Shown here piece by piece: positions 7,788 through 16,700 of a stretch of 47,451 bases of DNA (the first letter of the stretch is position 1; the number at the start of each line of letters is the position of its first letter). Source of the stretch: Novosphingobium sp. (GTDB taxonomy: Bacteria > Pseudomonadota > Alphaproteobacteria > Sphingomonadales > Sphingomonadaceae); NCBI GenBank assembly GCA_030697365.1, contig JAUYQH010000066.1, forward strand, positions 1-47,451, given 5' to 3'. The position numbers and the translations under genes are program-made. The notes beneath the pieces are model-generated. The model made no database searches and had not been told where the DNA came from. It was given only the letters and a program-made list of their open reading frames with translations.

Positions 7788-10700
7788 TCACACTTGCGCC
7801 GCAGCGTGCGCGCTCATGTCCGAAAGCATCTGGTTGAGATCGAATTGCGGGCCGAAGCCCTCGCCCCCGCCGACCGAGGCGGCGAGCAGCGAGGCGAGCG
7901 CATCGGCGCCGTTCGCGAGCACCGCGGCGTCAGCCCCGGCGAAGTGCGCGACCACCGCATCGACCAGCGCCGCGCCGTGGCTGTCGCCGAACGCTTCCTG
8001 CACCGCGGCGAGATCCTGCGCGTGCTGGCCCGCATCGGTTACCCCTGCGTTGGCAGCCTGCGCCGCAGCGAGCAATGCATCCATCAGCTGCCCCGCATCG
8101 CCCGCGGACCCGCCCGCCGCAAACGCGTTATCGAACGCGGCGGAGTGCCCGTTGCCCGGCTCGAGCGCGATCGAAGCCGCAGCTTGATCGGCCGACGCAG
8201 CGAGGTTCGAAGCCGCCGCCGGAGCGTCTTCGCCGCCCTGGTTCGCGGTTTCGGCCGGGGCCTGCCGGGCCGGCTCGGATGCCAGCGCATCGCCGGCCGG
8301 ACGCAGCGTTGCATGCGTTTCGGGCATCGCCTGGAGCGAGAGCGTCGCGGGGGCATCGAGCCCGTCGCCGGTTGCCGCAGCGGTCTCGGCCGCTGCAACG
8401 GGCAGGGCCGCCGCTGCCGCAGCCGCCGCAAGCACGCCCGCCGCCGCGACGTTGGTCGCCGTCAGCTCGGCGGTTTTCGCCGCCATCCTGTCGAGCGGAG
8501 CGGTGGCGAAGGCGGCATCGGCCACCGTCCCCGTCGTCCCGTCGGCGCGGGTGAAGGTCGAGCTGCCCGCCACGGTCACGTCGCCGTTCGCCGCGGTATA
8601 GGCGATGCCGTCCGAGGTCAGCTTGATCGAGACGATGCCCAGATCGGCCAGCGAGCGGAACTCGCCCGCATCGCTGACGCCATCGCCATCGGCATCCTGC
8701 CACACCCCGAACTTGGCGAAATTGGCGTCCCTGGCATCGAGCACGCCGTCCTTGTTGCTGTCGTGCTTGGCGGCGAGGCCTTCGAGGTCGGTCAGCGAGC
8801 CGGTGGAGAAGACGATCTCCTTGCCGCTGTCGACCTGGCCGTTGGCGTTGAGGTCGATCGCCAGCAGGCCATCGCCCTTGCCGACCCACGCGCTCGCCAC
8901 GCGACTGCCGTCGTCGCCGTAGTTGAAGGTCGTCCCCGCATCGAGCCCCTGGAACTGCACCCCACCGCCGTCAAGATCGAGCGCGACCGGGGTGGTGGAG
9001 TTGACCACGTTGGCGGTCAGCACCTGCGTTGCCGAAAGATCGCCCTCGCTGTCCTTGAGCTGGAAGGTGAAGTTGAGCGAGGCGTTCTGCAACGACGTGG
9101 TGGTGGTCAGAAAGCCGATGTCGGAAATCTTGAGCGGCGCCGTGTCGTTGACGTCGTCGGAAAGATCGCCGCCCGGAGCGCTGGCGCCGCCCATGCCGAT
9201 CAGACCGTTGAAGCTGATCGCGGGACCGGTGATCCCTTCGTTGGTCGTGGTGATCTGCGCACCGACGATTACGATGTTGGCATCGGCCATACCAAACTTG
9301 TAATCGTTGGGTTCGATAACGATGAGGCCGTCATTGTTGTCGAGCGTGATCCCTTCGTAGCCGGCGGGCGGCGTGCCCTTGAAGATGTCGTTGTTCGCCA
9401 CATAGAGCGCGCGCGTCGAATACTGCATCGTCACGGTATCGTAGGTCTTGAGAATGATTATGAAGTCTTCGGAAGCGCCGATGCCGTCGAACTTGAAGAA
9501 GATCGTACTCACCTGGGCTGTGGGCGTCAGAGTATCGAATCCCTTCGGATCGGCGATGAAGAAGTCCATGTCGAGGACTTCGCCTTGCGAAAGGGTATCG
9601 CCGCCAACACCGTTGGCGCTTCCCGAGATCGAAACGAAATCGCGGGCCTGGGTGAAAAGGTCGCCCGCGGTGTAGGTGGTGGGGCTCGCGGCGTCGGTCG
9701 GCGAATTCGCCATCAGGTTATTGGCACCGGTTCCCCCGCCGGGCTCGCTGTTGCCCGTGAATTGGACGAACAGCTGCGACGTGATCCGCGCCACCGACAC
9801 ATCGGGCTGGCTGTTGTCGACGGTATTCGTGCCCGATGCGTAACCGACGATCGAGGTCGAGCCGCTGACCGACGGCGGCGAGACCGAGGCCTGGATCGGA
9901 GCGTCGAGATCGATCGTATAGCTGCCCAAGACCTTGTCGAAGATCAGCTTTCCGTTGGCGGTGACCGGGTTGCCGCTGGCCGTGTAGGTAAACGAGAACA
10001 GGAATGTCGCCGAAGTCGCGGTTTCGGGATTCAGCGGGTCGGCGACTAGGTTGGTCGGCGTGATCGTCTGGGTTCCCCCGACCGTCCCGGTCAGAACGAT
10101 CGTGCCGAAGTCCGAATTGCTTGCGCTGTAGCTCGTCCGCTGGTCGGCGCCGACGGTGAAGTCGAAGTTGCCCGTTTGCGAAACACCGCCGCTGTTGGCG
10201 ATAAGGATCGGGCTATCCTTGGCATAAACCACCGGAGCATCGTCGATCACGGTCACGTTGATCGTGGTCGCCGCGGTCACCGTCGTCTGGTCGTTGTCGC
10301 TGTCGGTCACCCGCACCGCGAAGCTGTCGCCGGGCAGAGTATCGCCCGCGCCCTGGACGGTGTGGTTGGCCAGGTTCTGGGTCAGCGTGTAGCTGTAGCT
10401 GTAGCTGCCGAGGCCGTTCGAGGTCACGGTCAGCGTGCCGTTGGCGCCGGTCACGATCACCGGGCTGCCGACCGTTGCGGCAGTCACGTTGATCCACATC
10501 CCGTTGGCCGCCTGGACCTCCACAGCCTGGACGGTGTCACCGCCGGTGGTGATGGTGAATGTCCCGGTGCTGGTCTCGCTGGTGTCGCTGTTGTTGGCCG
10601 AATTGCCATCGGCGAACTCGCCGCTGCCCTTGGGCAGGCCTTTTTCGTCCACTGTAACGTCGGTCACGCTGAGCGTCGGGACCGAGTCAGGCTGGAGTGT

Positions 10701-13700
10701 CACACTGACGGTGCGGGTCACTGCGTCGCCGTCGGCGTCGGTGATGGTATAGGTGAAGCTGTCGGCGGTGCCCAGCGGCGGGCTGCCCGCGCCCACGATG
10801 GGTGTGTAGGTCAGCGTGGTGCCGACGAGCGTGACGGTACCCTGTGCGCCGCTGGTGAAGGTGATCCCGCCGGTCGCCGCAAGCCCGTCGGCACCCGCCG
10901 CGAACTGGCCGGCGAGCGGGATGGTGAACGCCGCGTTCTCGGTCGTCTGCGTTACGCTGAAGGCGTTGGCAGTCGGGATGTCGTCGTCGAACTTGATGCT
11001 CAGCACGCCCGCGGTCGAGAGGTCGAGATCCTGGTCGCGCAGCTGGTAGGCCACGGTAATATCGACGTCGTTTTCGGTGTCGTCGCCGGCCATCCCGTCG
11101 AGCGTCGGGTGAAGCACGTTGTCCACCAGCGTCAGCGTATAGGCCCCGGTGGTCTGGTTATCGATCCTGACCGTGAACAGCGTCGTCGTGAGCCGGGTCG
11201 CATCGGGCGACATGGTGATCGTCGCGGTCAGCAGAGAGCCGTCCGTCGAGACGGTGTAGGTCACCGTTTCCTGACCGATCATCGCGGTAGTGTTGTTCAG
11301 CGCGGCGCCGAACAGGAAGGTGTTGGTCCCGTCGCCCAACGTGCCGCCAAGCGTGCCCTTGAAGATCGCTTCGCTGGTCGTGTCGCCATCGCCCGCGTTG
11401 GCGTCGATGTCGCCGGCCCCGCCGGGGATGCCGCCGAGTCCTTCGTCGTCGACCGTCGCGCTTGCAGTGGTCGCCACCGGGATGAGGTCGCCGATCGCGA
11501 TCGTCAGCGTCGCGGTGTCGAAGTCGCCGTCGTTGTCGGTCAGGGTGTAGGTGAACACATCGTCCGACCCGCCGCCCAGACCCGGGGTGCGGGCGTAGCT
11601 GTAGGTGCCGTCGGCGCTGATCGTCAGCACGCCGAAGGAGCCCTGGACCTCGGTCGGGCCCGTCGCCGCGATCGTGGTCGCGCCCATCGCCCCGGTCACC
11701 GAGGTCACGAACGAGCCGTCCGCGCCGCGATAGTCGGCATTGGCGGTGCCCGCATTCGTACCGTCGCCGGTCAGGACGTTGCCGAGCGCCGGGCCGTTGG
11801 TCCCCGCCGCGATGCTGTCGGCGTCGTTCTTTGCATCGACCCCGTCGTCGCGGAACACGATGTTGCCGCCGATGGCCTGGTTGGCGCTGGCGGTATCACC
11901 GTCGAAGTCCTTGATCGTGATCGTGGCGTTGACCAGACCCGCAAGGTTGAGCGCGTCATCGTACTGCCCGGCGGTGTTGCCGTCATCGAGATGCTCGAGC
12001 GCGACGAACTGCTGGACGATCAGCTTGCCGTCGGCGTCGATGGTCAGCCGGAAAGCGACCTGCGTCGCCATCAGCGCGTCGATATAACGCCCTTCGATCA
12101 CGTTGGCCGCGGTCGAGACCAGCGTGATCGCAAAATCGCCGATCGCGGTCTTGAGCGAGGTCGCGCCCATCGCGCTGGTGATCGTCAGGCCATAAGTCGT
12201 CGCGGTCGCGGCGTTGTTGCCGAACGGACCGTCGGCGCCGAACGCGCTCGTCGCGGTGATCACCGCGCCCATCGAGGACGCCATAATCGGCGAGGTCGTG
12301 AAGTTGGCGCCCGCCGCGGTCTCGTCGATGCTGACGCCCGCGCCCGCGGCGATCGCGCCCAGCGCCGGCCCGTCATCGGCGAACCGGATGTTGGCCCCGA
12401 TGTTCACCATCTCGTTGTCAGTCGCGACGTCGCCGTCGCCGTCGGTGATCGACGAACTCGCGGTCAGCGTGATCAGCCCGTCGGCGAGGCTCGCGATATG
12501 ATCGTCGAACGTCGTGTCGGTGGTGTCGGGATCGGTGACGATCGGATGGTCGATCTGCTGGAACTGGGTCAGCGTGACCACGCCCAGGTTCGAAACCGCC
12601 AGGCTGAACACGGTCAATGCCGGATCGAGCATCGCCGGGGTGGTGTCGGTCGAGCCGACGATCGTCCCATCGCCCAGCTTGTAGAGGTTGATCGCCACGC
12701 CGTTGCTGAACAGCCCCGAGACCGAGGACGTCACGTTCAGCGCAAAGCTCAACACCGGCGCAACCGCCCCGTCCGCGCCAGCCACCGAACTCAGCGAGAA
12801 CACCCCGGCGAAGTTCGCCATTGTCGTCGCGGTATCGCTCAGGTTCCCGGCGGTCCCGGCGTCCTGCGTGGTCAGCGTAACCGCCGCCTCGTCGCCCTTG
12901 GCCACATTCAGCGAAGGCACGTCGTCGCGCACCGTCACGTTGAAGCTGCCGGTAGTCATGTCGCCGTCGCGGTCAGTGACCTGGATGGTCACGCCGGCGA
13001 GGATGTCGGTGTCCTCGGTTCCCGCGGTGGCGTGGCGGACCGGCTGCGACAGGGTGACCGTGTAGGGATAGTTCACATCGCCCGCGACCATGCCCGCGGT
13101 CGGGGTGCCGAGGATGATGCGGATGACCTCGACGCCCATTGCGTCGCCCGCGCGGCCGACCAGGGCGCCCATCTCGAGAGCGAACACCACGTTCTGCCCG
13201 GAAAGCGTGACCAGCTGGAGGTCGAGCGCCGGCGTGTCGACCAGGACCGCCGAGCCGGCGACCAGCGGAACGTCGTTTCCGAAGCTGAACACCGCGGTGC
13301 CGGTCGCGGTCGCACTCTCGGTGCCGTCGGTCTCGGTCGGAGTCATCTGGTCGTTGTCGACGTTGGCTCCCATCAGCCCGTCTTCGTCGACCTCGAGGTT
13401 GGTCGTGGTCCGGACCATCGGCGTCGAATCCGGCTGGAGCGTGATCGAGACCGTGCGCGTCACGCTGTCGCCATCGCGGTCGGTAATCGTGTAGCTGAAG
13501 CTGTCGGCGGTTCCGGTGCTGCCCGCCCCCGCAATCGGGGTGTAGGTGAACGTCGTGCCGTTGAGCACGAGCGTGCCCTGCCCCGGGTTGGTGAAGGTGA
13601 TCGAGGCCAGCAAATCGGCACCCGCGTCGAACTGCCCGGCGAGCGGTATGGCGAACGCCTGGTTCTCGTCGGGCTGGGTGACGCTGAAGCTGCTCGCGCT

Positions 13701-16700
13701 CGGCGTGTCGTCGTCGAAGTCGATCGTGATCAGTCCGGTATCGGCATCGCCGGTCGGGGTGTCGGCGTCGGTGACGGTATAAGTCAGCACAACCGAGGCG
13801 TTGTTCTCGGTGTCGTCTCCGGCCATGCTGTTCAGCGTCGCGTGCGCAATCGGGTTGATCAGGGTGATCGTGTAGGCGCCGGTGTTGACGTCATCGATCT
13901 TGACCGTGAACAGCACGGTCCCGGCCCGCGCCTGCATCGCCGCGACCGTTGCAGTCAGCGTGTTGGTCGCCGCGCTCCAGGTGAAGGTGACGTTCTCGGT
14001 GCCGACCATGCCGCTGCCCGCGGCCGAGGCGAGGCTGTAGCTCAGCGGCGCATCGGCAGTGCCAGCGCTAACGCCGAGCGTGCCGGTCCACACCGCCTCG
14101 CTGGCAGTTCCGGCGCCGATTTCGCCCGTATTCTGGAGATCGTCGCCGTCGTTGCTCGCCGGATTGCCCGCGGGCAGCCCATCGTCGTCGAGCTTGGCGG
14201 TGACATCGAGCGCCAGCGGCGTCGAATCCGGCTGGAGCGTGATGGTGATCGTTGCGGTTGCGGTGTCGCCGTCGGCGTCTGTCACGGAGTAGGTGAAGTT
14301 GTCGGTCAGGTTGCCGTTGCTGCCCGCGCCCGAAATCGGCGTGTAGGTGAAGACCCCGTTCGCGTACGTCAGCGTGCCTTGCGCCGGATTGGTGAAAGTC
14401 ACCCCGGCGAGGTCGACACCATCCGCGCCCGCAGCGAAATTGCCCACGATGCTGATCGTGAACGCCTGGTTTTCGGTCGCCTGCATAACCGCGATCGTGT
14501 TGGCAGTCGGCGCGTCGTCGTCGAAGGTAATGCCGAGCGTGGCGGCGGCGGTCGAGCTGTCGCTGTCGGTCACGGTGAAGCCGATCGTCGCCAGCGCGTC
14601 GGTCGCTTCCTGGTTTGGCCCGCCAGCGTGGAGCACGTTGTCGAGCAGCGTGACCTTGTAAGTGCCCGCGGTCACGCTGGTGATCTCGACCGTGAACAAA
14701 GAAGCTCCAGCGCGGGTCTGCGCAATTCCGCCTGCGGTGGTCGCCGCGACCTTGGCGGTCAGCAGGTTGCCGACGACCTCGTACTGGACGCGCTCGAGTC
14801 CGACTTGCGCAAACGAGCCGTTTACGGTCGAAGCGAATGTGATCGTCGTGGGTATGTCGCCGCCGGGGGTGAAAGTCAGCGTGCCGGTGAAGCTCGCCTC
14901 GCTGGTGTCGGCCGGCGCGTCGCCGAGGTTGGCGTCGAGGTCGTCAATGTTCGAGGCGAGGTTGCCGCCCATCAGACCGTCGTCGTCAACCGCCGCGCTC
15001 GCCGCGCCGCCGGTCGGGGCATTGGCGTCGACGATGGTGAAGGCGATGTTGGCAGTAACAGCGTCACCGTCGCGATCGGTGACGGTAAAGGTGCCGACTG
15101 CATCGATCGGATTGTTGAGCGGGTTGGCCGCGGTGAAACTGTAGCTGCCGTCGGCTTTGACCCGGATCGTGCCGACCGCGGTCGCGCCTGCGCTGAACAG
15201 CGTGACGCCCTGGCTTGAGCCGTCCATCCCGAAGGTCAGCGCGGTGCCGTTGATCGCGGTCACGCCCGCGCCATCGGCGCCGGGGACGAAATCGAGCGTG
15301 CCGGTGACGGTCGCGCCTTCGGCCAGGCTGCCGCCAGCCTCATTCGACGCGCTGGGCACGTCGTCGCGCACCGTCACGTTGAAGCTGCCCGGTATGGCGA
15401 GCATGTCGCCGTCGCTGTCGGTGACCTGGAAGGTCACGCCCATCAGCGTCACGGTATCCTCGGTCCCCGCGGTCGCGTGCTTGACCGGCTGCGACAGCGT
15501 GGTCGAGTAGGTGTAGGTGACGTCGCCGTTCATCCCCACGGTCGCGCCGGTGATCGCCACGCGAATCACTTCCGCCCCGCCCACCGCGGCGCGCCCGATC
15601 AGTACACCGGCTTCGAGCGCAAAGGTCACGAAGTTGCCGTCGAGCGTGCGCAGCTGGGTGTCGAGACCAGCGCTATCGACCAGCGCAATCGCGCCCAGCG
15701 GGTCCGCCGGGGTGTCGGCCCCGAAGTTGACCACCGCCACACCGCTGGTGTCGAACCGGCTGTCGGTGCCGGCAATCTCGGCGGGATCGGTCTGGCCGTC
15801 GTCCGCGTTCGCGCCGGCAAGGCCGTCCTCGTCGATCGCGAGCGGGGTGGTGCTCTTCACCACCGGGACCGAGTCGGCGAGCAGGTTGAGCGTGACCGTG
15901 GCGGTCGACATGTCGCCGTCGCCGTCGGTGATCGTGTACTGGAAGCTGTCCGCCCCTTCCGCGCCCGCGTTGGGGGTGTAGGTGAACTGCCCGGTCGTCG
16001 CGCTGTAGCTGACCGTGCCCTTGGTCGGCTGCGTCGTGATCGCCACCCCGGCCGAGAGGCTCCCGCCGTCGGCGCCGAAGGTATCGTTGGCGAGCGCGCT
16101 GATCACCAGCGGGGTCTGCTCGGCGACATCGAAGGTGCCATCGGCGCGCGCGGTCGGCACATCGTCGATCACCACCACGTCGAGGCTGGCGGTGGCTACC
16201 GACCCGTCGGTGTCGGTGACCGAGACCGCGAAGCTGTCGGTGATCGGATCGTTGCCCGCGGCGGTGTGGGTCAGCGTGTTGTCGTTAAGCTTGTAGCTGT
16301 AGGCAATCGTCGCCGCGGTGACGTCGCCGTTCGCGTCGGTCGCGGTCGGGGTAACCGATACGATCGTCAGCGTACCGAACGGAGCATTGAAGGTCTGCCC
16401 GGGCAGCACCACCGCGCCCGGTCCGAACACCACCACCCCATCGACGACGATCGTGGTGATTCCGTCGACCCCGTTGACCGTGAAAGTCCCGGTCTGGGTC
16501 AGCGCAGCGTTGTCGGGCGACGAGCCATCGAGCAGATCGTCTTCGCGGACGGTCTCTTCACCGCCCGCGACGTTCAGCCCGGAGATCGTCACCGGATCGT
16601 CCGAGCCGTTGATCGTCACCGTCAGCGTCGTGGTCGAAGTGTCGCCGTCGCCGTCGGTCAGCGTGTAGCGGAACGTCTCGATCAGCGTGTCGTTGCCGTC

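Noticed and set aside
8660..8855. Calcium loops of the adhesin taken as RTX repeats
   Set aside because: The pattern is DxNxNGxVDxxxE, an EF-hand-like loop, not the GGxGxDxU nonapeptide.
10176..15218. Very long open frame on the plus strand opposite the adhesin
   Set aside because: It mirrors the adhesin's GC-rich third positions; its translation is rich in Arg, Gly, Val and His without domains, and it has no ribosome-binding site.
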